From an uncultured Alphaproteobacteria bacterium (GTDB lineage: Bacteria > Pseudomonadota > Alphaproteobacteria > MPNO01 > UBA2964): a stretch of 64,000 nucleotides of DNA. A program made the position numbers and the translations under genes. The DNA lies in contig CALSLP010000003.1 in NCBI GenBank assembly GCA_943787225.1, positions 266,797-330,796 of the forward strand. Reading direction: 5' to 3'. Positions 36,693-47,151 of this stretch are shown here, piece by piece (position 1 is the first letter of the stretch; each line of letters starts with the position of its first letter). A model generated the notes under the pieces. That model was given only the letters and a program-made list of their open reading frames with translations. It was not told where the DNA came from and searched no databases.

Positions 36693-37559
36693 CTAAAACG
36701 GCACCTCTCCCAAGACCGTCGTCCGGTGCATTCGGCGGGCCTGGCCTTCCGGCACCCCCAGCAGCGCGAGATGGATCGTCGCCCGGTTATCCCACATCAG
36801 CAGATCACCAACTGTCCAGCGGTGGTGATAGATGAAGTCGCGGTTCTGAATATGAGCAAACAACTCATCCAGCAAAGGCTGGGCTTCGACATCGTCCATA
36901 TCCTTGATACCGATGGTAAAGCGCGGCGAAATATAGAGCGCCTTTTTACCGGTATGGGGATGGGTCCGGACAACCGGATGGAACGAATCCGGTGGCGACC
37001 GCTTATAATAATCCGGGTCATTCATATGCCGGACCGGCACAGACAGGCTCTGGTTTTTCATCCGGTTAAAGCTGTGAATACCGATCAAGCCATCGAGCCG
37101 TGATTTCATTTCATCCGACAGAGCCTCATAGGCACGGACCATATTGGTCCATTCGGTATCACCGCCATCCTTTGGTACCTTGATCGCGTGCAGCATCGTG
37201 TAGCCGGTCGGCTGATCGACATAGGAATGATCGGAATGCCACTCGCTGCCGCCATCGGGCAAGCCAATAAATTTTCCGTCTTCTTTCTCATTCGACAGGA
37301 TCATCACTTCAGGCTGATCCTTCATGAGATATTCCGGTGAAATGTGATACTGGATTTCACCAAACCGGCGCGCGAATTCCGTCTGTTGCGCGGGCGTCAA
37401 ATCTTGATCTTTCACAACAACGACCAGATTTTCGTGGAACACGTCACGCAGCTTATCAAACGTCGCGTCGTCCAGTTCTGCCGCGTTAATGCCGGAGATT
37501 TCCGCCCCTAACGCCTCTGACAGCGGTTTGACTGTCATATTATCCATTACTGTTGCCAT
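36693..37559 (-). CDS. TauD/TfdA-family Fe(II)/2-oxoglutarate dioxygenase
   Basis: 288 residues from ATG 37559. The facial triad is visible: His and Asp in SEWHSDHSYVDQP and the distal His in DNRATIHLALLG; an Arg in ARRMHRTTVLGE would bind 2-oxoglutarate. The N-terminal LGAEISGINAAELDD is the usual TauD opening. Relatives hydroxylate taurine, 2,4-D or sulfonates and other small acids. It is divergent from the lipoprotein hydrolase gene. Confidence 0.9.
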   Translation of the reverse strand: MATVMDNMTVKPLSEALGAEISGINAAELDDATFDKLRDVFHENLVVVVKDQDLTPAQQTEFARRFGEIQYHISPEYLMKDQPEVMILSNEKEDGKFIGLPDGGSEWHSDHSYVDQPTGYTMLHAIKVPKDGGDTEWTNMVRAYEALSDEMKSRLDGLIGIHSFNRMKNQSLSVPVRHMNDPDYYKRSPPDSFHPVVRTHPHTGKKALYISPRFTIGIKDMDDVEAQPLLDELFAHIQNRDFIYHHRWTVGDLLMWDNRATIHLALLGVPEGQARRMHRTTVLGEVPF

Positions 37560-37646
37560 GAAGACCTCCGGCAAATTAGCGCAGATTGATTTTCATGCAG
37601 ATTACCATATTTTCTGTGCGATGTCAGAGCAGGAAAGATTTGGACA

Positions 37647-38723
37647 GTGATACGACCCCTAAACACCGTCGCGTTAAGTATCTTTGCCGCGCTGCTTCTG
37701 GTCCTCACCGGATGCAGCAAACCAGCACAAATGCCGGGCAAACCCTGGCACCACACGACGGAGGGGTATCGCAACCCCGCCGGAAGCCCGGAACGCAATA
37801 GCTGGACAGACCGTCTCCCCTGGTTATTGAGCAAGTTTACCACTTTCGCAGGCGCTACCGAGAAGCCCGTTTTACCGCCAACACATATCCTGCCCAAAGC
37901 CCAGGTTCTGGAAGGCCTCAAATCAACCACCGGCAAGAATACGATTACCTGGCTCGGCCATATGACGGCCCTGCTGCGGATTGACGGCAAAACCATCCTG
38001 ACCGACCCATGGCTTACCAGCCATGCATCACCCATCCGTCCGCTCGGGCCAAAGCGCTACGTCCCACCGGCGCTCACGGTCAACGAATTGCCGCCGATTG
38101 ATTTCGTGGTGATTTCCCACAGTCATTTCGACCATCTTGACTTGCCAACCATCGAAACATTACCGAATCGAAGCCACATAACCGCCATGGTGCCATTGGG
38201 GCTTGGTAAATATTTTCGCGAACGCGGTTATGGCAAAGTCATAGAGCTCGATTGGGAGAAATCGGCAGCATCGAAAGGCATGATTTTTACCGCTCTGCCC
38301 GTCATTCACTGGTCCAAACGGTCTTTGTTCGCGACCAATGACACTTTGTGGGCTGGCTGGGCCATTGAGGGGAAGAGTGGCGCGCGTGTGTATTTCGGTG
38401 GCGATGCAGAATATGGCCCAATTTATGCCGAGACGGCCAAGCGCCATGGCGGGTTTGATATCGCTCTGCTTTCCATCGGTGCCTTCCTGCCGCGTGTCGT
38501 GATGCATGGAGCTCATTGTGTGCCGGAAGATTGCCTGAGAATTGGTCATGACTTGCGCGCCCAAACCCATCTCGCGATGCATTGGGGCACCGTGCAGCTT
38601 GGGGATGACCAACCGGATCAGGCGCTACAGCGCTTTCGGTCCGGCGGCAAAACTCTTGGTATCTCAGATAGAAACCTATGGGTGATGAAAATCGGCGAAA
38701 CGCGTATTCTGCCAAAACGCTAA
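37647..38723 (+). CDS. lipoprotein metallo-beta-lactamase-fold hydrolase (NAPE-PLD/UlaG-like)
   Basis: 358 residues from GTG 37647 (Shine-Dalgarno AGGAAAGA). Signal peptide with lipobox VLTGC gives a lipid-anchored Cys23. The metal motif SHSHFDHLD lies at about residue 155, and later HWSKRSLF, YFGGDAEYGP and AMHWGTVQLGDD supply the remaining ligands. The layout is that of N-acyl-phosphatidylethanolamine phospholipase D-like proteins, so it may act on membrane lipids or an imported ester in the periplasm. Confidence 0.88.
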   Translation: MIRPLNTVALSIFAALLLVLTGCSKPAQMPGKPWHHTTEGYRNPAGSPERNSWTDRLPWLLSKFTTFAGATEKPVLPPTHILPKAQVLEGLKSTTGKNTITWLGHMTALLRIDGKTILTDPWLTSHASPIRPLGPKRYVPPALTVNELPPIDFVVISHSHFDHLDLPTIETLPNRSHITAMVPLGLGKYFRERGYGKVIELDWEKSAASKGMIFTALPVIHWSKRSLFATNDTLWAGWAIEGKSGARVYFGGDAEYGPIYAETAKRHGGFDIALLSIGAFLPRVVMHGAHCVPEDCLRIGHDLRAQTHLAMHWGTVQLGDDQPDQALQRFRSGGKTLGISDRNLWVMKIGETRILPKR

Positions 38724-38756
38724 CGATCAATAATCGAACACGTAACAGGGAAACCC

Positions 38757-39747
38757 ATGGCAACAACAGCATCACCGACCCCGCCAATCCGGCGCATCAT
38801 CACTGGCCACGACAAAGACACCAAAGCCGTCGTCACGATTGATGATTTCGCCTCAAATCACAAAGGCCGCGAAGGCGTCATAAATTCACTGATCTGGTCA
38901 GCCGATGAAATGCCGATTGAGGTTTGGTCGGATGAGGATTACGGCGCGCGCCAGGTTGATCGTCAGCCCCCGCCACGCGGCACCAATATCTGCTATATCG
39001 ACTTCCTGCCCGGCAACCCGCGCGAGATGCACCGGACCGACACGCTCGATTATGTGATGTGCCTGTCAGGCGAGATCGATATGGAGCTCGACGATGGCGC
39101 GGTGACCCATCTGAAAGCAGGCGATCTGATGGTCCAGCAGGCCACCAGCCATGCCTGGGTCAATCGCGGCACAGAAGACCTGCCGCCTTGCTTTTGTGAT
39201 GCTCGATGCCAAAAAGCAGCCGGGGGCCGGCAATGTTTCACCACCGCGCATGAAACCACATGACGGCACCGGCGACCTGCCCGATCCCCCCTTGCGCCGC
39301 GTCGTCTCGAAGAACAACGCCGACGGAAAATCGGTTGTTGCGATGGATGCAACGGCCAGTAACCACAAATGGTCCGGGCGCGGCATGGTCGCCACTCTGA
39401 TCTGGTCAACAGATGAATGCCCCGCCGATGTCTGGACCGATGAAGATTACGGCGCCCGTGCACTCGGCACCCAACCACCGCGCAATGGCTCCCGTTTCAC
39501 GATCAATGATTACCCCGCCGGCATGCCAGGTCGGATGCACCGCACCGATACCGTCGACATCATTGTCGTGATGGATGGCGAGATTGATATGGAACTTGAT
39601 GACGGCGCCGAAACCCATCTCAACAAGGGCGACATCATGATCCAGCAAGGCACCAACCACGCCTGGTGGAACCGCAGCAACAAAACCTGCCGCCTCGCCA
39701 TCATCCTGATCGATGCCAAGGAAGGTGGATTAGCGATTACGGCTTAG
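38757..39747 (+). CDS. bicupin protein, paralogue of the gene at position 2 (one frameshift)
   Basis: Two homologous cupin units of about 160 residues, about 330 in all. Each unit opens PPxRRxxxxxxxDxK, has SLIWS or TLIWS, a WSDEDYG/WTDEDYG block, and ends with a cupin barrel. Motif 1 reads MHRTDTLD and MHRTDTVD, i.e. His kept, second His and Glu replaced by Thr and Asp; motif 2 keeps His and Asn in the first unit (HAWVN) and second unit (HAWWN). An extra G at about 39177 splits the frame; removing it gives GTETCRLAFVMLDAKKQPG, matching GTETCRVAFVLIDAKRPPG in the gene at position 2. Function unknown. Confidence 0.85.
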
Positions 39748-39756
39748 GCCACACGC

Positions 39757-40476
39757 CTACTTCTTCCCAAACTGCTTGTCGCCAAACATAGCCGACCAGG
39801 CTTTATCATCATGCACGGCCGGGCGCTGTGATTCAGCTTCGAGCACCTGAACGGCCTTTTGCACAGCCGGACGCCCATTGATGGTATCGACCCAGCGCGC
39901 CACATTGGGAAAGTCAGCGTGATCAACACCGCGCCGTTCCGGCGTCCGGCACCATGGCCACACCGCCATATCGGCGATCGAATACTCACCCGCGAGATAA
40001 TCCCGGTCTGCAAGTTGTCGATCGAGCACGCCATACAGCCGATGAGATTCGTTCGTATAGCGGTCGATACCGTATTGCAGCTCTTCATCACTGGCCCGTT
40101 CGCGAGCGTATTCGCGGAAATGAGACGCCTGGCCAAACATCGGACCAACGCCGCCCATCTGGAACATGAGCCATTGCAGAACGTCATAATGACCGACCGG
40201 ATCACTCACCAATGACGGCATAAACTGGCCGGATTTATCGGCGAGATAGATTAGCATCGCGCCGCTCTCGAAAACCGAGATTTCATTGCCGCCAGCGCCA
40301 TCACGATCAATCATCGCCGGAATACGGTTATTGGGACTAAAAGCCAGAAACTCATCCTTGAACTGATCACCCGCCCGAATGTTGATCGGATGAACCGTGT
40401 ATTCCAGCCCGGTTTCTTCCAGCATGATATGGATTTTATGGCCATTCGGGGTGCCCCAGCTATAGAGATCAATCAT
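39757..40476 (-). CDS. glutathione transferase, Nu-type, paralogue 4
   Basis: 239 residues from ATG 40476: LYSWGTPNGHKIHIMLEETG, FSPNNRIPAMIDRDGAGG, ESGAMLIYLADKSGQFMP, and GEYSIADMAVWPWCRTPERR. It carries a C-terminal extension of about 30 residues (after RPAVQKAVQVLEAE) that its paralogues lack. It converges on the bicupin gene with a 9-base gap. Confidence 0.9.
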   Translation of the reverse strand: MIDLYSWGTPNGHKIHIMLEETGLEYTVHPINIRAGDQFKDEFLAFSPNNRIPAMIDRDGAGGNEISVFESGAMLIYLADKSGQFMPSLVSDPVGHYDVLQWLMFQMGGVGPMFGQASHFREYARERASDEELQYGIDRYTNESHRLYGVLDRQLADRDYLAGEYSIADMAVWPWCRTPERRGVDHADFPNVARWVDTINGRPAVQKAVQVLEAESQRPAVHDDKAWSAMFGDKQFGKK

Positions 40477-40612
40477 CGCGTTGGTTCCTGTAAATATATG
40501 AGCTGTCAAAGCCGCGTTGAGAATATGATGATCCTGCCAGATAACGAACTCAATGGGCTTATGGTGGATTTTTCCGACATGCCGACCCAAAGCAGGCTAG
40601 ACTGGCCATATC

Positions 40613-40885
40613 ATGTCAATAATCAGCAATCTTCTATTCCGGGCTGCCCGCCGCCTCGCCAGTGACGAGCGCGTGCAACAAAAGGCCACGGAGACCTATC
40701 GCGAAGAGATTAAGCCGCGCGCTGAAGCCGCCTGGTCTGCCACCAAACCACGGCTGGAAAACACCCGCGATGACATTAAGAAAATAGCAAACGAAACCAA
40801 ACCAACAGAAGAACCGGCCCGCTTTGCTGGCCGGGCCGTAAGGCGGTTATTCGATGAAATTACCGGCGAGAAGCCGAAGAGATAA
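40613..40885 (+). CDS. small charged hypothetical protein
   Basis: 90 residues, highly charged and largely helical (KATETYREEIKPRAEAAWSA, TRDDIKKIANETKP), without TM segment or signal. Possibly a coiled-coil or DNA-associated protein; no family recognised. It is convergent with gatB, 8 bases apart. Confidence 0.5.
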   Translation: MSIISNLLFRAARRLASDERVQQKATETYREEIKPRAEAAWSATKPRLENTRDDIKKIANETKPTEEPARFAGRAVRRLFDEITGEKPKR

Positions 40886-40893
40886 GCGGATCC

Positions 40894-42355
40894 CTATTCG
40901 CTGAGCTTTTTGCGCAATATCTCGTTGACCATTTGTGGATTGGCCTGACCTTTGGTTGCCTGCATGACCTGCCCAACAAACCAGCCGATAATCTTTTCAT
41001 TGCCGGATTTATACTGCTCGACCTGAGCTGTGCCCTTGGCTATGGCTTCATCGACAATAGCTTCGAGCTCGCCAGTGTCCGAAACCTGTTTCAGGCCTTT
41101 TTCCTCAACGACGACAGCCGGATCTTTGCTGGTGGCACACATCTCGGCAAACACATCTCGGGCGATGCGACCTGAAATCGTGCCATCGGAGATCAATCCA
41201 ACCAGCGCGCCAAGTTGTTTGGCGGCTACCGGCGAATCCGTGATCTCCAGATCTTCTTTGTTGAGATAGCCGAACAGATCGCTGGTTACCCAGTTGGCGA
41301 CGGTCTTGGCATCCTGGCCTTCGGCAGCCTCTTCGAAATATTCCGCGATGGCGCGTTCGGCAACCAACACGTCGGCGTCATACCCAGACAGCCCAAGCTC
41401 ATCGACAAAGCGCTGTTTCTTGTCGTCAGGGAGTTCAGGCAGCGTTCGACGAATTTCCTCGACGAATTCTTCAGAGAGGTTCACCGGCAACAAATCGGGG
41501 TCAGGGAAATAGCGATAATCATGCGCTTCCTCTTTGGACCGCATAGAGCGTGTTACGCCCTTATTGGCATCAAACAGACGCGTTTGCTGCGCAATCGTAC
41601 CGCCGTCCTCAATCACTTCGATCTGACGGCGGGCTTCATATTCAATCGCTTGCGCCACAAACCGGATTGAGTTCACATTTTTGATTTCACAGCGCGTGCC
41701 AAGCTCATCGCCAAGTTTACGGACCGACACGTTGGCATCACAGCGCATGCTGCCCTGCTCCATATTGCCATCGCAAGTACCCAGATACCGCAGGATCGCC
41801 CGCAGCTTGGTCAAATAGGCCGCCGCTTCCTCCCCCGAGCGCAAATCAGGCTCGGAGACAATTTCCATCAAAGTGATCCCGGATCGGTTGAGATCAACAT
41901 AGGTGCTGCTGGGGTCCATATCATGGATGCTTTTCCCAGCATCCTGTTCCAGATGGATACGAGTAATGCCAACCGCTCGGCTGTCACCATCTTCCATATC
42001 GATAATGATTTCACCGGTGCCGACAATGGGATCACCGAACTGTGTTATCTGATAGCCCTGCGGCAGAGTCGGGGTAGAAATAGTTCTTTCGGTCGAACAC
42101 CGAGAACCGGTTGATCTGCGCCTTGATCCCGAGACCGGTCCGCACCGCCTGTTCAATCGCCACTTTATTAATAACCGGCAACATGCCCGGCATGGCGGCA
42201 TCCACCAAGGAGACCTGTTCATTGGGTTCAGCGCCGAATGACGTATCGGCGCCTGAGAACAATTTAGCCTGGCGAAATACCTGGGCATGGACTTCCAACC
42301 CGATGACGACTTCCCAGTCACCTGTACGGCCCTTGATCATATTCTTTTCGGTCAT
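40894..42355 (-). CDS. gatB: aspartyl/glutamyl-tRNA amidotransferase subunit B (one frameshift)
   Basis: 486 residues after correction. GatB binds the misacylated tRNA and ATP and transfers ammonia from GatA to form Gln-tRNA(Gln) or Asn-tRNA(Asn). The start ([13 protein letters not shown]) and the KNYFYPD motif are in the first fragment; the body ([17 protein letters not shown], [25 protein letters not shown]) and YqeY tail ([13 protein letters not shown]) in the second. The extra base is at 42067: without it KNYFYPD continues as LPQGYQI. Its ATG overlaps the stop of the small membrane gene upstream (ATGA). Confidence 0.95.
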
Positions 42356-42675
42356 TGTACCGAACTCCCCCGCACCGCCATCGTCGAGAGCAGTGTCAGC
42401 AACGCATACATACAGGACCGCATAAACCAGACGCGCGCCAATCGCTTGCGGAAATCCACCTTCATTTGTTCCGCCGCCTTGACGCTTTCTGCCTCAGACA
42501 AAGACATCTGAAATCGTGGGTTCGCTTCACGATAAATTTCAAAGACGGCATAGGCCTGCACGAACAGCGATACGCCAAACGCATAAATGCCACCAATATT
42601 GGTGAAAGTGAAATACTGGTAGCCGACAACACCAAGGCCGATATGGATAAGGACATACCAAAAATGAAACCGCAT
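42352..42675 (-). CDS. small membrane protein, gat-operon passenger
   Basis: 107 residues with three hydrophobic segments ([35 protein letters not shown], and [15 protein letters not shown]) around a charged helix. Family not recognised. It sits 6 bases after gatA and overlaps the gatB start by 4 bases, so it is co-transcribed and coupled with the amidotransferase genes, though no functional link is known. Confidence 0.75.
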   Translation of the reverse strand: MRFHFWYVLIHIGLGVVGYQYFTFTNIGGIYAFGVSLFVQAYAVFEIYREANPRFQMSLSEAESVKAAEQMKVDFRKRLARVWFMRSCMYALLTLLSTMAVRGSSVQ

Positions 42676-42681
42676 GCTCTG

Positions 42682-44154
42682 CTACGCCTTCTCGCCGGGA
42701 CGGGCTGTAAAGCCTGCCGATTGTTCAAGCACATCTGCGACTCGGAACAGTGTTTCCTCATCAAAGGCTTTGGTAATCAACTGCAGACCCAGTGGCAGTC
42801 CATCTGATGACAATCCGGCAGGCACCGAAATACCGGGCAGACCGGCGAGACTGGCAGGCACCGTCATCACATCATTCAGATACATCGCGAGCAAATCATC
42901 GCTTTTTTCGCCATGGGCAAAAGCCGCGCTGGGCACAGCCGGCGTGAGAATTGCATCCACCGTCTCAAACGCCGCCGAAAACTCATCGGCAATCAGTTTC
43001 CGGACCTTCTGCGCCTTGATGTAATAGGCATCGTAATACCCCGCCGACAACACATAGGTCCCCATCAAAATACGGCGACGAACCTCGTTGCCAAACCCTT
43101 CAGCCCGGGTGTTCTCGTAAACCTCGGACAGGGAATCGCCCTCCGCCCGCAATCCGTAGCGCATCCCGTCATACCGCGCGAGGTTCGATGAGGCTTCTGC
43201 CGGCGCAATGATGTAATAGGCAGGTAAGGCATATTTGGTACGTGGCAGGCTAACCTCAACGGCTTCAGCGCCTGCATCTTCCAGCCATTTAATACCCTGA
43301 TCCCACAAAGCAAGAATTTCAGGATCAGTTCCCTCAACGCGGTATTCACTTGGGATACCGATCTTCAACCCTTTGATATCCTGACCAAGCATTGCCTGGA
43401 AATCAGGGATTGGCATCTCCGACGATGTCGTATCTTTCGGGTCAAACCCGACCATCGATTGCAGCATGATTGCTGCATCCCGGACGGTCCTCGTCATCGG
43501 CCCGGCCTGATCCAATGACGAGGCAAAGGCAACAATGCCCCAGCGCGAGCAGCGCCCATAGGTTGGTTTCATGCCAACGATACCGCAGAACGATGCCGGT
43601 TGCCGGATAGAGCCCCCCGTATCAGTTCCTGTCGCCCCGAGACAAAGCCGTGCGGCGACCGCGGACGCTGAACCACCGGAGGAACCACCGGGCACTAATG
43701 TCTGGTCGTCTGAATTCCGTTTCCACGGATTGATAACGGGGCCGAAATAGCTGGTTTCATTGGATGACCCCATGGCGAACTCATCCAGATTGGTCTTGCC
43801 CAGCATCACCATGCCGGCATCAACCATCTTAGCGGTCACGCTGGATTCATACGGCGGGATGAAGCCTTCAAGCATATGCGATGACGCCGTGGACTTTACG
43901 CCCTTGGTGCAAAACAGATCCTTGATCGCGATGGGCAATCCATCAAGCGCACCGACTTCACCCTCGGCACGGCGCTTATCCGATGCTTCGGCATCCGCCA
44001 GCGCCCGCTCCGGTGTTTCCGTCACAAAGGCGTTCAAATCGCGCGCTGCTTCTATTGCCGTGATATGCGCCTCGGTGATCTCTTTCGAAGAGAATTCACC
44101 CTGAGCGAGGCCTGCCTGGGCTTCGGCAATCGTCAGGTCAGTGAGATTTGCCAT
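42682..44154 (-). CDS. gatA: aspartyl/glutamyl-tRNA amidotransferase subunit A
   Basis: 490 residues, intact. Amidase-signature catalytic triad is visible: Lys78 (LPIAIKDLF), cis-Ser158 ([11 protein letters not shown]) and nucleophile Ser182 ([10 protein letters not shown]). It releases ammonia from glutamine for GatB. The 3' end is 6 bases from the small membrane gene; the 5' end overlaps the gatC stop by one base. Order gatC-gatA-(membrane gene)-gatB on one transcript. Confidence 0.97.
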   Translation of the reverse strand: MANLTDLTIAEAQAGLAQGEFSSKEITEAHITAIEAARDLNAFVTETPERALADAEASDKRRAEGEVGALDGLPIAIKDLFCTKGVKSTASSHMLEGFIPPYESSVTAKMVDAGMVMLGKTNLDEFAMGSSNETSYFGPVINPWKRNSDDQTLVPGGSSGGSASAVAARLCLGATGTDTGGSIRQPASFCGIVGMKPTYGRCSRWGIVAFASSLDQAGPMTRTVRDAAIMLQSMVGFDPKDTTSSEMPIPDFQAMLGQDIKGLKIGIPSEYRVEGTDPEILALWDQGIKWLEDAGAEAVEVSLPRTKYALPAYYIIAPAEASSNLARYDGMRYGLRAEGDSLSEVYENTRAEGFGNEVRRRILMGTYVLSAGYYDAYYIKAQKVRKLIADEFSAAFETVDAILTPAVPSAAFAHGEKSDDLLAMYLNDVMTVPASLAGLPGISVPAGLSSDGLPLGLQLITKAFDEETLFRVADVLEQSAGFTARPGEKA

Positions 44155-44444
44155 TATTCGATCACCTTCGGGACAACGAAATACCCGTTGGTCGTTTCTG
44201 GCGCGTTAGACAACACCGCCTCTCGGCAATTGCCATCCGTCACAACATCATCGCGCTGGCGCAGAACTGTGCCCTCAGCGGTTGATGCCATAGGGGCTAC
44301 ACCGTCTGTATCGACCTCATCGAGCTGCTCGACCCATCCAACAATTTTGGATAGTTCGTCGGCAAGCGCATCGAGATCTTCTTCTGGAACTTTAATCCGG
44401 GCTAGCTGCGCAATGCGAGCCACGGTAGATTTGTCGACCGACAT
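44154..44444 (-). CDS. gatC: aspartyl/glutamyl-tRNA amidotransferase subunit C
   Basis: 96 residues, the usual size. [19 protein letters not shown] and [19 protein letters not shown], then the C-terminal [20 protein letters not shown], match GatC, the small belt that stabilises GatAB. It starts the operon; ruvX is divergent across a 122-base gap that must hold both promoters. Confidence 0.97.
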   Translation of the reverse strand: MSVDKSTVARIAQLARIKVPEEDLDALADELSKIVGWVEQLDEVDTDGVAPMASTAEGTVLRQRDDVVTDGNCREAVLSNAPETTNGYFVVPKVIE

Positions 44445-44566
44445 GGCGTATTCGTCTCAAAGCTTATGGTTCAGGGGTGTCACTTTCGCTGAGGTTATTC
44501 GGTTGAAAACGGCTGCTTTCCCCCGGAATTCACCCTAATTTTAGCGCGCGGAAGGTAACATCGCCC

Positions 44567-45070
44567 ATGACGGTTCGCAAGCTTATAGACTTCACAGAAC
44601 TTTTGCCCCCAAACCGACGCCTTTTGGGGCTCGATATCGGTGAAAAAACAGTCGGTCTCGCGCTATCCGACATATCCCGGACCGTGGCAACACCGATGGA
44701 AACGCTAACTCTTAAAAAGTTCTCCAAGACCGCCGTACAGCTCCTCGATATATGCGTTGAGCACGAAGTGGCTGGTCTGGTTATTGGGCTGCCGGTGAAT
44801 ATGGATGGGACGGAAGGGCCGCGCTGTCAGTCAGTCAGACAATTCGCCCGTAATCTTGAAGCCCATTTCGATATGGAGATGGCGTTTTGGGATGAGCGTC
44901 TTTCAACGGTCGCTGTGACCAAGACCATGATCGAGGCCGATATGTCTCGCGCCAAACGGGCGGAGAATGTCGACAAGATGGCCGCCGGCTATATTCTCCA
45001 GGGGGCTCTCGACTTTCTGGCCAATCACGCAACGAACACCGACGAGCCAGCGCCAGACAGCTGGGGTTAA
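44567..45070 (+). CDS. ruvX: Holliday-junction-resolvase-like / pre-16S rRNA nuclease YqgF
   Basis: 167 residues of RNase-H fold. RRLLGLDIGEKTVGLALSD provides the first acidic residue and FWDERLSTVAVTK the DERLS motif; VIGLPVNMDGTEGPR is the conserved middle. YqgF/RuvX trims pre-16S rRNA ends. The ATG is preceded by a weak ribosome site. The 3' end overlaps the convergent hydrolase gene by 4 bases. Confidence 0.93.
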   Translation: MTVRKLIDFTELLPPNRRLLGLDIGEKTVGLALSDISRTVATPMETLTLKKFSKTAVQLLDICVEHEVAGLVIGLPVNMDGTEGPRCQSVRQFARNLEAHFDMEMAFWDERLSTVAVTKTMIEADMSRAKRAENVDKMAAGYILQGALDFLANHATNTDEPAPDSWG

Positions 45071-45954
45071 ATCGTCACCTGTTCCTCAGGCTGAACCTGC
45101 GTAACCGTCACCTCATCACCAATATCGATCTGCGTTAAATCTTCGGCGACGATTAGCGGTCCGTCATAAGTCTCCCGCGCTGCCGGAATGATGTCGTCCG
45201 AAGTTGTATCCCCGAGCAACAGAATATGCGTAAAGACAGCCAGCCGAGGTTTGGTCCTCGCAAAGACGGTACCTGCCTGCTGTGGGAGCGTATGATTATT
45301 GGTGATGCGTTCCAAATTCGCTCGCTCCATATTATCGGTCATGCCATGCACAACTTCATGAATGAGAACATCCGCCCCGTCACCATATTTGATAACATTC
45401 TCGTTGAACCGGGTGTCACCGGACAAAACGACCGACCGGCCGTCAAATTCAATTTTATAGCCAAGCGCGACCAGCTTTTCGCCGCCATGATCAACGAGAA
45501 AGGGCGAGATTTTCACGCCGTTCTTTTCAAAGACAAACCCTTCCGTGATTTCGGTTGATTCCAGCTTGATACCCTCCGGCGGATAGCTGTGGCTGCGCAC
45601 CCTAATATCGGTCGCGAATGCCAGGGGCAGATGCTCAATCATCTGGTCTGTCCCCTCCGGTCCCCAGACTTTGAGAGGCACTTTTCGATTACCCCAAGGG
45701 CGCCCAATCCAGCCTGTCAGCCAAAGATCAGTAAACCCAACCAAATGATCGGAATGATGATGTGTCAAGAAAACGCCGGTAATATCACCAAAAGGAATTT
45801 TGAGCTGGTGCAGCCTTTGCATGGACCCGCGCCCGGCATCAAAGATAAGCTTCTCATTACCCACCTCAATAAGCGTGCTTGGTCCAAAGCGCCGCATTGT
45901 TGGTGGCGGTGCCCCTGTGCCCAAAAAAGTTACTCGGAATGGCAAATCTGACAT
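45067..45954 (-). CDS. metallo-beta-lactamase-fold hydrolase, RNase Z / arylsulfatase-like
   Basis: 295 residues. The opening VTFLGTGAPPPTMRRFGPST and the metal motif FLTHHHSDHLVGFTD identify the beta-lactamase fold; SGDTRFNENVIKYGDGAD and HTLPQQAGTVFA give later ligands. It is shorter than tRNase Z in its exosite region and may be an aryl-sulfatase-like or phosphodiesterase member. No signal peptide. Role open. Confidence 0.85.
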   Translation of the reverse strand: MSDLPFRVTFLGTGAPPPTMRRFGPSTLIEVGNEKLIFDAGRGSMQRLHQLKIPFGDITGVFLTHHHSDHLVGFTDLWLTGWIGRPWGNRKVPLKVWGPEGTDQMIEHLPLAFATDIRVRSHSYPPEGIKLESTEITEGFVFEKNGVKISPFLVDHGGEKLVALGYKIEFDGRSVVLSGDTRFNENVIKYGDGADVLIHEVVHGMTDNMERANLERITNNHTLPQQAGTVFARTKPRLAVFTHILLLGDTTSDDIIPAARETYDGPLIVAEDLTQIDIGDEVTVTQVQPEEQVTI

Positions 45955-46141
45955 TGTTATTCCTCATTCAGCGGAAGTCTTCGGGGATTAGTCGCCCGTC
46001 GAAACTAGCTTACGATGGAAATCGATATGACGCCAAATCGAACGTCGTTCTTGGCTGACAGGGAAACTGCTGCCAAACTCCAGACTTATGCCATTGCCGT
46101 CGGACGAGAAGACCGTCCAAATTGCTTATCAAGGATAAGAG

Positions 46142-47071
46142 ATGACGATTTTACTCGCTAATTGTTTGGGCCCAGCCGCACGCTGGGCAGCCCCTCTCGG
46201 AGACGCTCTACCCAATGAAGAGCTCTTTACCGACCCGGAGAATTGCAATCTCGACGATGTCGATGTGGTTTTGTTTTCACACGGGGCGCCCGGAATATTT
46301 CCGCGGCTGCCAAACATCAAACTGATTATTGCCCTTCAGGCTGGGGTTGATGCCCTTCTGAAAGACCCCGACCTCCCGACAAATGTGCCGGTTGTCCGCT
46401 CTAGTCCACCACAGGGCGACCAGATGATCATGGAATATGTCCTTCTGCATGTCCTGCGGCATCACCGGGAGATGCCGTTTTTTCTGGAGAATCAAAGACG
46501 TTTGGTTTGGGAAAAACCGGAAATATATAAAGCCAGCGACCGGCGCATCGGGTTTATGGGGCTCGGGCTGATGGCTTTCAAATGTGCCGCCATCCTGCGC
46601 GATATCGGATTTCATGTCGCAAGCTGGACCAGAACTGAAAAAGACTTCGACGGTGTCGAAAGTTTTTACGGCGATGACGGGCTGGAACCGTTTATGGCCA
46701 GAACAGATATCCTGATAAACGTTCTTCCACTGACACCAGATACCGGGGACATTTTGTGCGACCGGACATTCGGGATGATGCCGAAAGGGGCCTGTATCAT
46801 TAATATCGGCCGAGGGCAGCATGTCGTCGACAACGACTTGATCGCTGCACTGGATTCTGGACATCTGGCCGGCGCCACGCTCGATGTGTTCCGACAGGAA
46901 CCCTTATCCACTGACCACCCTTTCTGGACTCACCCCGACATCACGCTGATGCCGCATACGGCACGCAAAACGCGACCAATCGATATTGTGCCCCAGATCG
47001 TTGAGAATGTTCGCCGGTTGCGGGCGGGTGAACCTCTTCTGCAGCTCGTTAATATAGAGGCTGGTTATTGA
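46142..47071 (+). CDS. D-2-hydroxyacid dehydrogenase, GhrA-like glyoxylate/hydroxypyruvate reductase
   Basis: 309 residues. The NAD(P)-binding motif is GFMGLGLMAFKCAAILRDIG. The catalytic Arg, Glu and His are in NIGRGQHVVDND, DVFRQEPLSTDHPFW and LMPHTA. The lack of a second full nucleotide-loop and the layout fit GhrA, which reduces glyoxylate and hydroxypyruvate in the cytoplasm. AAGGATAAGAG precedes ATG 46142. Confidence 0.88.
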   Translation: MTILLANCLGPAARWAAPLGDALPNEELFTDPENCNLDDVDVVLFSHGAPGIFPRLPNIKLIIALQAGVDALLKDPDLPTNVPVVRSSPPQGDQMIMEYVLLHVLRHHREMPFFLENQRRLVWEKPEIYKASDRRIGFMGLGLMAFKCAAILRDIGFHVASWTRTEKDFDGVESFYGDDGLEPFMARTDILINVLPLTPDTGDILCDRTFGMMPKGACIINIGRGQHVVDNDLIAALDSGHLAGATLDVFRQEPLSTDHPFWTHPDITLMPHTARKTRPIDIVPQIVENVRRLRAGEPLLQLVNIEAGY

Positions 47072-47151
47072 TCCCGATCAACAGGAACGGTAACAAAGGC
47101 ACAGTCATTCCTGTCCTGTTTCCCTAGAGAATTCCGAAAGGCTTCTATTCG

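Noticed and set aside
42030..42110. Programmed frameshift in gatB
   Set aside because: No slippery heptamer or downstream structure stands out, gatB is not known to use recoding, and the same kind of extra base occurs in many other genes here.
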